Below, one piece after another: positions 34,336-43,018 of a stretch of DNA of 64,000 nt. A program made the translations under genes and the position numbers. The DNA is from Firmicutes bacterium AM31-12AC. Its GTDB lineage: Bacteria; Bacillota; Clostridia; Lachnospirales; Lachnospiraceae. The notes under the pieces were generated by a model. It ran no database searches. It was not told the origin of the DNA and saw only the letters and a list, made by a program, of their open reading frames with translations. The stretch is from contig QUJA01000003.1 of NCBI GenBank assembly GCA_003480425.1, positions 62,001-126,000 on the forward strand, written 5' to 3'. Every line of letters begins with the position of its first letter. The first letter of the stretch is position 1.

Positions 34336-35532
34336 TTAGCGAATCGTCAATTCAAGAATTTTATCCAGAAGTTTATTGGCTGCATCCTCCTTGCTCATAA
34401 GCGGAAGTGATGTTTCCTCCTTCTGCGTAATCAGAGTCAATACATTGGTATCTCCCTGGAAGCCTGCGCCAGCCTCTTTTACATTGTTGGCTGCAACCAT
34501 ATCCAGGTTTTTCTTTTCAAGTTTGGCTCTGGAATTACTGATCATATTCTGGGTTTCCATAGAAAAGCCACATAAAAACTGTCCTTCTCTTTTATTTTCT
34601 CCCAAATATTTCAAAATGTCATCTGTCCGTTCTAACTCTATAGACATCTGACCTTCTTTTTTCTTAACTTTTTCAGAACTAACAACTGCCGGACGATAGT
34701 CCGCAACAGCCGCAGCTTTGATAATAATATCCTGCTCATTACTGATTCTCGTCACCGCTTCAAACATATCTTTTGCCGTAACGATTGGCACAACCTTTAC
34801 AAAAAGCGGAGCTTCAATCGCAGTACGTCCACTTACCAGCGTAACCTCTGCACCACGAAGCATCGCAGCTTTTGCAATTGCATATCCCATTTTACCCGAA
34901 GAATGATTCGTAATGTATCTTACCGGATCAATTGCTTCTTGTGTCGGTCCTGCCGTAACAAGAATCTTCTTGCCTTGCAAATCTTTCTCACGGGCAATCT
35001 CTTTTTCAATATATGCAAGCAGAGTCTCCGGTTCCGGCATCTTACCTGCCCCCGTATCTCCACATGCCAAATATCCGCTTGCCGGCTGGATCACCTCATA
35101 TCCATAATGCTCCAATGTTTTTAAATTATCCTGCACGATAGGATTCTCAAACATATTCGTATTCATAGCCGGTGAAATATATTTCTTACATTTACATGCC
35201 ATCACCGTAGTAGTCAGCATATCATCTGCAATTCCATGCGCAAGCTTTCCAATAACATTGGCACTTGCCGGTGCGATCATTACTACATCCGCTTTCTTTG
35301 CTATTGAAACATGCTCTACTTGAAACTGAAAATTCCGGTCAAATGTATCCACCAGACATTTATTTCCCGTAAGGCTCTCAAATGTAATAGGATTAATAAA
35401 ATTCGTCGCATTCTGTGTCATCAACACATGCACATCCGCATGAAGCTTCTTCAATGCACTTGCAAGTGATGCAATCTTATATGCTGCAATGCTTCCTGTT
35501 ACACCTAATAACACTGTTTTTCCCTTCAACAT
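34336..35532 (-). CDS. coaBC: bifunctional phosphopantothenoylcysteine decarboxylase/phosphopantothenate--cysteine ligase
   Basis: The 398-residue fusion enzyme has an N-terminal flavin-dependent CoaC domain (about 1-180), with VTGSIAAYKI, APASANVIGK, ISPAMNTNMFENP and the substrate lid PASGYLACGDTGAGKMPE. Its CoaB domain (about 185-398) has VTAGPTQEAIDPVRYI, SSGKMGYAIA, KAAAVADYRP and KKNLDMVAANN. It makes 4'-phosphopantetheine in CoA synthesis. The neighbouring ECF S component fits vitamin supply to the same pathway. Confidence 0.96.
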   Translation of the reverse strand: MLKGKTVLLGVTGSIAAYKIASLASALKKLHADVHVLMTQNATNFINPITFESLTGNKCLVDTFDRNFQFQVEHVSIAKKADVVMIAPASANVIGKLAHGIADDMLTTTVMACKCKKYISPAMNTNMFENPIVQDNLKTLEHYGYEVIQPASGYLACGDTGAGKMPEPETLLAYIEKEIAREKDLQGKKILVTAGPTQEAIDPVRYITNHSSGKMGYAIAKAAMLRGAEVTLVSGRTAIEAPLFVKVVPIVTAKDMFEAVTRISNEQDIIIKAAAVADYRPAVVSSEKVKKKEGQMSIELERTDDILKYLGENKREGQFLCGFSMETQNMISNSRAKLEKKNLDMVAANNVKEAGAGFQGDTNVLTLITQKEETSLPLMSKEDAANKLLDKILELTIR

Positions 35533-35649
35533 CTTCCATCTTCCTTTCCAGTTTCTATAAATGAATTCGATTTATTATAAACTACTCAAAAATACAATTC
35601 AAGTCAATCATAAAGATACTCTGTTTTTTGTTTCATACAAAATTTGTTC

Positions 35650-35677
35650 TTGACATTTCATTTCAGAGGTCTATAAT
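35650..35677 (+). promoter_or_regulatory. sigma-A promoter of the T-box-controlled transporter gene
   Basis: TTGACA (35650-35655), a 16-base spacer, TATAAT (35672-35677): both hexamers are perfect consensus. Transcription should begin at about 35684 and run through the T-box leader. Confidence 0.85.
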
Positions 35678-35683
35678 GCGTAA

Positions 35684-35972
35684 TTGTAAAACAAATACAG
35701 TTCACCGAAATTCGTCGATGAGAACAATGCCATATCTTATTTTATTTCACAGAGAGCCTGCGTTTGCTGGAAGCAGGTAATAAACAGATAAGGATATCCT
35801 CTCTAAGAAGCGGGTTGAAAGCACGATTAAGTAAACCTCGCCGGTCTCCTCCGTTATAGGGAACGCGTATGATAGTACGTTAGAGTGTTGCAGATTTTAT
35901 TTGCAGAATTAGGGTGGTAACGCGGATTTATTCGTCCCTTTTCAGATTTTTGGTCTGAGAAGGGATTTTTTT
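35684..35972 (+). promoter_or_regulatory. T-box leader (tRNA-sensing riboswitch) with intrinsic terminator
   Basis: The conserved T-box core AGGGTGGTAACGCG is at 35911-35924. The terminator stem TCCCTT...AAGGGA spans 35935-35965 and is followed by seven T. The antiterminator alternative pairs with the T-box. Upstream, stem I can be drawn: CGATGAGAACAATG (kink-turn side), a long helix ATATCTTAT...ATAAGGATAT, and an AG-bulge region CACAGAGAGCC with the loop GCTGGAAGC. The specifier region is CCTCTCTAAGAAG; CUC (Leu) and UCU (Ser) are the candidates and I could not decide between them. It controls the transporter at 36065. Confidence 0.85.
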
Positions 35973-36064
35973 ATCTTTTCATCCTCTGGATTTGGTGAAC
36001 AAGTTACGATTTACAATTCTTGTAAACCGCAACATGAACAAACATATTTTAGGAGGTACTCGTA

Positions 36065-37093
36065 ATGAAAGCATTACAAAAAGCAAGCAAATTTTTATCA
36101 GATTATACTTCTGTGGTCGTCATCGCAATCGCAGTTGTCACATTCTTCATCCCTACCATGATGGGATGGGTTAATTTTCAGCTTTTCACTGACCCGGTAT
36201 CTAACAAATTTACCTGTCAATCTATTATCATCGGTATCATCATGTTCAGCATGGGACTTACTCTTACAACTGAAGATTTCAAAATTCTGGCGCAGCGCCC
36301 ATTTGATATCTGCGTTGGTGCACTTGCCCAGTATCTGATTATGCCATTCCTCGCATTTGCACTTACTAAAGCTTTGCATCTGCCTGATGGTATCGCACTT
36401 GGTTTGATTCTTGTTGGCTGCTGCCCTGGTGGTGTATCTTCTAACATTATGTCTTATCTGTGCGGTGGGGACGTCGCATTTTCTGTCGGAATGACAACCG
36501 TTTCTACACTGCTTTCCCCAGTCATGACACCGCTTATGGTCTCATTGCTTGCCAGCGGCACACAGATCAGCATCAAAGGACTTCCAATGTTCGTATCCAT
36601 CATTGAAACTGTAATTCTCCCTGTCGGTGTTGGTTTCTTGTTAAATTATCTCTATGGCAAAAAGAAAATGTTCCATGAGATTCAGCAAATGATGCCTGGT
36701 GTTGCCGTACTTGGTCTTGCCTGCGTAGTCGGTGGAGTTGTTTCTTCTCAGGGTTCTAAATTCTTCCAATCCGGTGTTGTCATCTTCGTCGCTGTATTAC
36801 TTCATAATGGACTCGGATATTTACTTGGCTACGGAGCCGGAAAACTTGTAGGTATGAATACCTCTAAAAAAAGAACCATTGCCATCGAAGTCGGTATGCA
36901 GAACGCAGGACTTGCAACTAACCTTGCAACTACAACAGCTCAGTTTGCTTCTACTCCGGAGTCAGCAATCATCTGTGCTGTATCTTGTACATGGCACTCC
37001 ATCTCCGGTACTCTGTTAGCCGGTATGTTTGCAATGTATGATAAACATAAAGCAAAAGAAAATAAAGTTGGTGTTATGGCTGAAGCAAAATAA
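36065..37093 (+). CDS. bile acid:sodium symporter (BASS) family transporter
   Basis: The 342-residue membrane protein has about ten helices and the BASS motifs GLILVGCCPGGVSSNIMSYL and EVGMQNAGLATNLA, the crossover Na+-site regions. Members move bile acids, pyruvate, pantoate or other organic anions with sodium. The T-box leader shows it responds to an amino-acid shortage, so the natural substrate is more likely an amino-acid precursor such as a keto acid than a bile acid (inference). AGGAGG lies 7 bases before the ATG. Confidence 0.85.
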   Translation: MKALQKASKFLSDYTSVVVIAIAVVTFFIPTMMGWVNFQLFTDPVSNKFTCQSIIIGIIMFSMGLTLTTEDFKILAQRPFDICVGALAQYLIMPFLAFALTKALHLPDGIALGLILVGCCPGGVSSNIMSYLCGGDVAFSVGMTTVSTLLSPVMTPLMVSLLASGTQISIKGLPMFVSIIETVILPVGVGFLLNYLYGKKKMFHEIQQMMPGVAVLGLACVVGGVVSSQGSKFFQSGVVIFVAVLLHNGLGYLLGYGAGKLVGMNTSKKRTIAIEVGMQNAGLATNLATTTAQFASTPESAIICAVSCTWHSISGTLLAGMFAMYDKHKAKENKVGVMAEAK

Positions 37094-37114
37094 ACAGCCT
37101 TCCTTAAAAGCATA

Positions 37115-37156
37115 AAAAGCAGGATATACATTCTCTTAAAATGTATGTCCTGCTTT
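37115..37156. terminator. bidirectional terminator between convergent genes
   Basis: AAAGCAGGATATACATT and AATGTATGTCCTGCTTT form a strong stem, with A-rich left and T-rich right flanks. It serves the BASS gene (plus) and the hydroxyacid dehydrogenase gene (minus). Confidence 0.85.
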
Positions 37157-37173
37157 ATTATATTTCTCAAACT

Positions 37174-38106
37174 CTACGCAAAGAATTCTTTCACCTGTCC
37201 AAATATAATGTCCATCAATTTCGTTCTTGCCTCGACGCTCGCCCATGCAATATGCGGCGTAATTAAAAGTTTTCCACTGTCTTTGATTTTTCTAAGAGGA
37301 TTATCCACACTCATCGGTTCTTTTGTCAACACATCCAGACCAGCCGCAGCAATTTCACTCGTTTCTAACGCATCATATAAATCCTGCTCCACTACTATCG
37401 GACCCCTTCCAAGATTCAGAAATATCGCATTTTTCTTCATTTTGACAAATGCTTCCCGGTTCATCAGCCCTTCTGTATACTCATTAAGCGGAGCATGCAC
37501 CGACACAATATCCGATGTGGATAACAATGTGTCTAAGTCAACCTGCTCATACCCTTCCTGTGCCGGACTTCCCGATGCAGAATAATAAATCACATGTGCA
37601 CCAAATGCTCTTGCAATCTCCGTTACTCTTCTTCCAATATTTCCAAGCCCGATAATTCCCCATGTTTTTCCATGAATCTCTGTAAAATGTTCTGCAAAAT
37701 GTGTAAACTGTACATCATTTACATAATGCTCTTCTTTCACATAGTCATCATAGTAACGCATCTTTTCCAATAAATAAAACAACATTGCAAATGTATGCTG
37801 CGTCACTGTCTCTGTAGAATATCCCGCCACGTTCCGCCATGCGATCCCTCGTTTTTCCAGATATTCCTTATCCAGATTATTTGTACCGGTCGCTGTGACG
37901 CAAACTAATTTTAGATTCTTTGCAGTACCGATCGTCTGCTCATTAATCTGTACTTTATTCAGAATAATTACATCCGCATCCTTCACCCTTTCCGGCACTT
38001 CTTCTATGGAAGAAAAGTCATACTTGACAACTTCTCCCAGTGTTTCATATTGTGACAGGTCAATATCCTCACCAATTGTTTTTACATCTAAAAATACGAT
38101 TTTCAT
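37174..38106 (-). CDS. D-2-hydroxyacid dehydrogenase (glycerate/hydroxypyruvate reductase-like)
   Basis: The 310-residue NAD-dependent enzyme has the dinucleotide loop GIIGLGNIGRRV and the catalytic Arg in NLGRGPIV, Glu in TKEPMS and His in ITPHIAWAS. Family members reduce 2-keto acids such as hydroxypyruvate or glyoxylate; the substrate is not resolved. ATG 38106 has GGAG 6 bases upstream and is preferred over 38118. It lies 18 bases after the GGDEF-EAL gene on the same strand, which suggests readthrough but no clear functional link. Confidence 0.9.
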   Translation of the reverse strand: MKIVFLDVKTIGEDIDLSQYETLGEVVKYDFSSIEEVPERVKDADVIILNKVQINEQTIGTAKNLKLVCVTATGTNNLDKEYLEKRGIAWRNVAGYSTETVTQHTFAMLFYLLEKMRYYDDYVKEEHYVNDVQFTHFAEHFTEIHGKTWGIIGLGNIGRRVTEIARAFGAHVIYYSASGSPAQEGYEQVDLDTLLSTSDIVSVHAPLNEYTEGLMNREAFVKMKKNAIFLNLGRGPIVVEQDLYDALETSEIAAAGLDVLTKEPMSVDNPLRKIKDSGKLLITPHIAWASVEARTKLMDIIFGQVKEFFA

Positions 38107-38123
38107 GCTAATCTCCATTCATT

Positions 38124-40553
38124 TTAGTCCACGATTTGTCTCAATATTTCTTCCTCGCATACCGGTCTGGAGAAATAATATCCCTGAATCAGGTCGATTC
38201 CCCACTGGTTTAGCAATTCTACTTCTTTCTTTTCTTCCACACCTTCTGCGATCAGATTATATCCCTGATTTTTTAGAATTGCACACATATTTCGATAGAA
38301 CCTTGCTACTTTTTCATCTTCCATAATTCCCTGAAGTAATGAACGATCCATCTTAACACATGCAAACGGAAGTTTTAATACAGTATTCAGATTTGCATAC
38401 CCCGAACCAAAATCATCCAGACACAATCCTATTCTTTCTGCCTGTAATTCTTTTACAAAACGATAAAGTTCTTCATTATATTCTGTTGCCACCGTCTCCG
38501 TAATCTCGAACTGGAAAAACGAAACCGGAAGATCGTATTCGCGAATCATAGCTATCAAACTATGACAGTATCCCTTTTTCAAAAACTGTGCTGGGGAAAG
38601 ATTAAATTTCACACTTAGTAACTTTTCTCGCAACTTAGGATTTGCTTTCATAAAACGGCAGATTCTTCGAAATTGAAGAGAACTTAACGCATTAATCTGA
38701 CCCGTATTTTCTGCAATTCTAATAAATACATCCGGCGGTATCATACCAAATTTCGGATGTCTTAAACGGCTTAGTGCTTCTACCGCTACAAACCTTTGTC
38801 TTTCTAATGAATATATCGGCTGATAATATACTTCAAATAAATCCTCACGGATTGCTTTTGGCAGAAAGCTTTCGATTTCCTTTTCATATTGAAAGCCATC
38901 CATGGTTTCTTGATTGCCCTGGATCACGATTGTATCACCACTTTTTACTGCCTGCGCCGTCAGATATTCAATATATGATAGGACTACCTCACTCTCCTGA
39001 CCATGTTCATATTCCACACCACATATGATTGCCGGAATATGAATTTGTTCTTCACCAATCCGAAGCTCTTCGTCAAATAATTCTTTCAGTTCCTTTTGCA
39101 TCCGCTTTGCCTCAGATTTTGAATATGCAGTAAGAATAAACTGATTTCCTCCTACACGGAACATCTGGTTTACATCCACCCGCTCCTTTATATACTCTGA
39201 AACCTTCCGAAGCATTTCATTTCCAAAGCTTGTTCCATAAATCGTATTCACACGTTTTAATTGAAACAGCACAACTGCTGTCATATAGATTTTAGAAACC
39301 TTCTGTTCTGGCAGCCACTCTTGAAAATACTGAATATCCGGCAACTGTGTCAGGTTGTCTCTACGTGCCAGTTTATTATAAATCGTTGCCTCTACTCGAA
39401 ACTGCATATTATGAAATGCTGTATGTAACAATCCACTCATCAAAATAATGGAAAAGATCAGATTTCCAAGCTCAAATATGAAACCATATCTCGTAATATC
39501 AAATACCCAGTAGAGCAGCAATGAAGTGATTCCTATTACAGATACTACTACAAATGCAAATAAAATTGTTCTGATTTCTTCCGTCCTTTTTTCCTGATAT
39601 TCTTTATATAAGCATATTTCCAATATTATAATTGCGATTACAATAAGTATATGCGTAATTCTCAGCATATCGATAAGCTCAAATACTTGAAGCAGTTTCA
39701 ATACACTCTGTACCAGAATATTTACATAAAAAATATACTTCAACCAATTCAGAATCCTATATTTCTCCATTCCTCTGGTATCCCCAATAAAATGAATCAT
39801 CGGAATAGGGAAAAACATAAACATGTAAAACGAAACATAAGCTACTGCCGGAGAGTAATCAAACAAGTTCTGAAACAGAGAGGTATCTGTCAGACACCAT
39901 ATTCCACAACTGACCAAGTAAATCGCTGCATGTAAAAATCGTGTTTCTACAACCTTCTTGTATTTTAAATAAATATGAACTACTAATGATGCCATGCTGA
40001 TTAAAAACATGATAAACACAAGCAACAATACCAAACCTTCAGAAGTCAGCTGATAACGCAGAACTGCATCACTATATCCAATATATATGGGTTCGATTTT
40101 AAAAGTGTTGCTGCCATCATTTTTATACACACAGGTTATTTTCTTTCCGCCAACATGATCCGGAAGCTGCGTTCGACACTCTAATTTATGCCGCATCTGA
40201 GCGTTTCTTGGAAACACTTCGTCATTATATTCATATAATACCCGTGCTCCCAATTTAATCTGAATCCGATAATATGCACCTTTTGTAATAATTGTTTTCA
40301 AATCCTCCTCACCGGTAATACCTACATGATACAGATTAAGAGTATCTTCCTTATAATTCGTAATCGTTACGGGCAGATTTACATCTATTTTTTTGCCATC
40401 TTGATAATAAAACCAATCTGATGAAATTTCTGTTACCACACTCTCTATCTCTTGATTTTTTTGATATGTCTGTTTCACCAAAAACGCAAGCGACATAATA
40501 CAAAAAATAATTAGTAAGAATTCTATTATTCGACCTATTCTCTTTTTATTCAT
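38124..40553 (-). CDS. membrane c-di-GMP phosphodiesterase: extracytoplasmic domain, 7TM region, degenerate GGDEF, EAL
   Basis: The 809-residue protein has an N-terminal anchor, an external beta-rich domain (about 30-165), about seven membrane helices (about 170-385), a GGDEF-like domain whose signature is GGNQF (unlikely to cyclise), and an EAL domain (about 555-800). The EAL domain is intact: VEALSRLRHP, VKFNLSPAQF, EITETVATE, DDFGSGYANL, KMDRSLL and EGVE. It is probably a c-di-GMP phosphodiesterase responding to an external signal through a 7TMR-DISM-like module. The ligand is unknown. Confidence 0.88.
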   Translation of the reverse strand: MNKKRIGRIIEFLLIIFCIMSLAFLVKQTYQKNQEIESVVTEISSDWFYYQDGKKIDVNLPVTITNYKEDTLNLYHVGITGEEDLKTIITKGAYYRIQIKLGARVLYEYNDEVFPRNAQMRHKLECRTQLPDHVGGKKITCVYKNDGSNTFKIEPIYIGYSDAVLRYQLTSEGLVLLLVFIMFLISMASLVVHIYLKYKKVVETRFLHAAIYLVSCGIWCLTDTSLFQNLFDYSPAVAYVSFYMFMFFPIPMIHFIGDTRGMEKYRILNWLKYIFYVNILVQSVLKLLQVFELIDMLRITHILIVIAIIILEICLYKEYQEKRTEEIRTILFAFVVVSVIGITSLLLYWVFDITRYGFIFELGNLIFSIILMSGLLHTAFHNMQFRVEATIYNKLARRDNLTQLPDIQYFQEWLPEQKVSKIYMTAVVLFQLKRVNTIYGTSFGNEMLRKVSEYIKERVDVNQMFRVGGNQFILTAYSKSEAKRMQKELKELFDEELRIGEEQIHIPAIICGVEYEHGQESEVVLSYIEYLTAQAVKSGDTIVIQGNQETMDGFQYEKEIESFLPKAIREDLFEVYYQPIYSLERQRFVAVEALSRLRHPKFGMIPPDVFIRIAENTGQINALSSLQFRRICRFMKANPKLREKLLSVKFNLSPAQFLKKGYCHSLIAMIREYDLPVSFFQFEITETVATEYNEELYRFVKELQAERIGLCLDDFGSGYANLNTVLKLPFACVKMDRSLLQGIMEDEKVARFYRNMCAILKNQGYNLIAEGVEEKKEVELLNQWGIDLIQGYYFSRPVCEEEILRQIVD

Positions 40554-40577
40554 TCTATACCTTATTCCTTCTTCATA

Positions 40578-42224
40578 CTATTTTACAAGAGACTCTGCAT
40601 AATTCAATGCTTCAACGATATTTGTGCGGAAATTATCTTTTCCAACATCTTCTACAAAATGATCTTTCTCCATAACTGCCATCGGCTGTTCATTTACATG
40701 GGAGAATATAATTGTAATATGTTTTTTCTCAGCCCGTTCTACAAGTTCTCTCAACGTTTTCATCGCACTTGCATCGATAGCAGGTACGCTTCTCATTCGA
40801 ATTACGATTACTTTTGTTCTGTGATCACTGTTAATACCTAATATCTGGTCTGCTGCTGCAAAGAACAATGGTCCTGAAATCTCAAACACACGAATACTTC
40901 GAGGGATATCTCTTAGTTTTTCAGCTTCACCTGGTGTGATATCCGGCTCATCAACGTATTTCCATGTTTTAATATCTGCTGTTTCTGCCATACGTTTCAT
41001 AAATAACAAGGATGCAAGCACGACACCGACTTCAATTGCAACTACCAGATCAAAGAATACTGTCAGGAAGAATGTTGCAACCAATACAATCACATCACTC
41101 TTCGGTGCTGTTTTGCACAGTCTGAAAAATGAATTCCAGTCTGCCATATTTGCCGCCACGACAAGAAGTACTGCAGCAAGCGTTGTCATTGGGATCAATG
41201 CTGCAAGCGGCATCAAAAGAAGTAAAATAATTGCCAGTGTGATACAATGTACAATTCCGGCAATCGGAGTACGTCCCCCGTTTCTTACATTTGCCGCTGT
41301 TCTGGCAATTGCACCTGTAGCAGGAATTCCTCCGAAAAGTCCTGAGAAAATATTTCCAAGTCCCTGTCCGATAAGTTCTGCATTCGACTTATGATTATCT
41401 CCTATCATACCATCTGAAACAACTGCTGACAGAAGCGATTCGATTCCAGCCAGAATTGCAATTGTAAATGCTGGTGAAAGCATCTCCTGTACCAGCTCAA
41501 AAGACACGGATGGCATATGAAATGCCGGGAATGAAGAATTTAATTTCCCGTAAACACTTCCTATCGTATTGACCGGAAGATTAGCAAAATATACGATTGC
41601 TGTTGTTATAATAATAGCAACTAAAGAACCGGGAATTTTATCTGTCACCTTCGGCCACACAAGCATGATTACAACAGCCAGTGCACCAATTCCCAGGGCA
41701 ACTGCATTAATTGTTGAAATATGATTTGCATACGCAATGATTTTTTGCACAAACTCGGATGGAACTGCTCCCATCTCAAGACCGAAGAAATCTTTCAACT
41801 GTCCGACAAATAAAGTCACTGCGATACCACAGGTAAACCCTGTCGTTATTGTATATGGAATATATTTGATCAAGGAACCAAATCTACACAATCCCATGAT
41901 TACCAGAATAATTCCGGCTAAAATCGTCGCTACAACCAGCCCGTCTGTTCCATACTGGGCAACAATCCCATATATAATTACGACAAACGCCGCCGTTGGG
42001 CCTCCAATCTGCACACGGCTTCCACCAAAAAACGAAATAAAGAAGCCTGCAATGATTGCAGTATAAAGACCTTGCTCAGGTCCTACTCCGGAAGCAATTG
42101 CAAGAGCAATTGAAAGTGGTAATGCAATAATCGCAACAATGATTCCGGAAATGATATCCTTCATCAATTGTTCTTTATTATAATCTTTTAATACGTCAAA
42201 CAACTTTGGTTTTAAATCATTCAT
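40578..42224 (-). CDS. SulP-family anion permease with STAS domain
   Basis: The 548-residue membrane protein has the SulP features: PLSIALAIASGVGPEQGLYT near the N-terminus, GGSRVQIGGPTAAF and GGIPATGAIARTAANVRNG. A cytoplasmic STAS domain occupies the last 110 residues (VIRMRSVPAIDASAMKTL). SulP proteins carry sulfate, bicarbonate or dicarboxylates; the substrate is undetermined. Its ATG overlaps the stop of the methyltransferase gene (ATGAATGA). Confidence 0.93.
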   Translation of the reverse strand: MNDLKPKLFDVLKDYNKEQLMKDIISGIIVAIIALPLSIALAIASGVGPEQGLYTAIIAGFFISFFGGSRVQIGGPTAAFVVIIYGIVAQYGTDGLVVATILAGIILVIMGLCRFGSLIKYIPYTITTGFTCGIAVTLFVGQLKDFFGLEMGAVPSEFVQKIIAYANHISTINAVALGIGALAVVIMLVWPKVTDKIPGSLVAIIITTAIVYFANLPVNTIGSVYGKLNSSFPAFHMPSVSFELVQEMLSPAFTIAILAGIESLLSAVVSDGMIGDNHKSNAELIGQGLGNIFSGLFGGIPATGAIARTAANVRNGGRTPIAGIVHCITLAIILLLLMPLAALIPMTTLAAVLLVVAANMADWNSFFRLCKTAPKSDVIVLVATFFLTVFFDLVVAIEVGVVLASLLFMKRMAETADIKTWKYVDEPDITPGEAEKLRDIPRSIRVFEISGPLFFAAADQILGINSDHRTKVIVIRMRSVPAIDASAMKTLRELVERAEKKHITIIFSHVNEQPMAVMEKDHFVEDVGKDNFRTNIVEALNYAESLVK

Positions 42225-43011
42225 GTTTCTTATTATCCCTTTTCCTTATAATGTCTACTGTATGTGAACCGGCCCCCACCAGTTCCAAGCGCTCGCAAGT
42301 AGACAAATGATATTCTATAAATGTCTGAAATGTTTTTTCATCCATCGCATTTAATACCGGTCGCATATAATCCGACGGACCATCTGCAGAAATGATCTGT
42401 ATACGTTCCATTCCTGCCGCATCATTATATGAATCGATATCTTCCAGTCTCACATAATCATACAAATCGGCCTCTTCCGGCTGTACTCTGAATTTTTCAT
42501 CTATCTTACCGTTTTCCATACATTCCAAAATGTGATTCTGTTTAAACCCATAAGTCAAAACACTATACTCATTCATACAGTATGCCACCAGAATCACACC
42601 TTCATCTTTTAACACACGTTTCGCTTCAGTAAGAGCTTTCACCTTATCCTCCTTTGAGTACAAATGGTACATCGGTCCAAATATAAGAATCAGATCAAAC
42701 TCTTTGTCCTGAAAACGGGAAAGCTTCATTGCATTTCCCTGATATGCTTTTACAGCACTGTTTTTCTTTTTCAAAATTCCCAGATTGTATTTCACAAGTT
42801 CTACTGCTGTCACATCGTATCCTTCTTCGGCGAGTTGAACGCTATATCTTCCGGTTCCTGCACCCACATCCAGAATTTTTGCAGACTTATCCACAGGCAA
42901 ATATTTATGAATATATTTCATAGAAGTAATAAACTCCACCTGACCATGTCTGCTTGTCAGACGTTTTTCTTCGTTAAACTTATTATAATATTTTTCAAGT
43001 TCTGTCATCAT
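42217..43011 (-). CDS. SAM-dependent class I methyltransferase
   Basis: The 264-residue protein has motif I ILDVGAGTGRYSVQLAEEGY, the acidic end of strand 2 in VTAVELV, and LILIFGPMYHL at motif post-II. The C-terminal part is substrate-specific and unrecognised. It overlaps the SulP start by 8 bases and lies 7 bases after the GGDEF-REC-HD-GYP gene, so the three are probably co-transcribed. Substrate unknown. Confidence 0.88.
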   Translation of the reverse strand: MMTELEKYYNKFNEEKRLTSRHGQVEFITSMKYIHKYLPVDKSAKILDVGAGTGRYSVQLAEEGYDVTAVELVKYNLGILKKKNSAVKAYQGNAMKLSRFQDKEFDLILIFGPMYHLYSKEDKVKALTEAKRVLKDEGVILVAYCMNEYSVLTYGFKQNHILECMENGKIDEKFRVQPEEADLYDYVRLEDIDSYNDAAGMERIQIISADGPSDYMRPVLNAMDEKTFQTFIEYHLSTCERLELVGAGSHTVDIIRKRDNKKHE

Positions 43012-43018
43012 AGATGTT

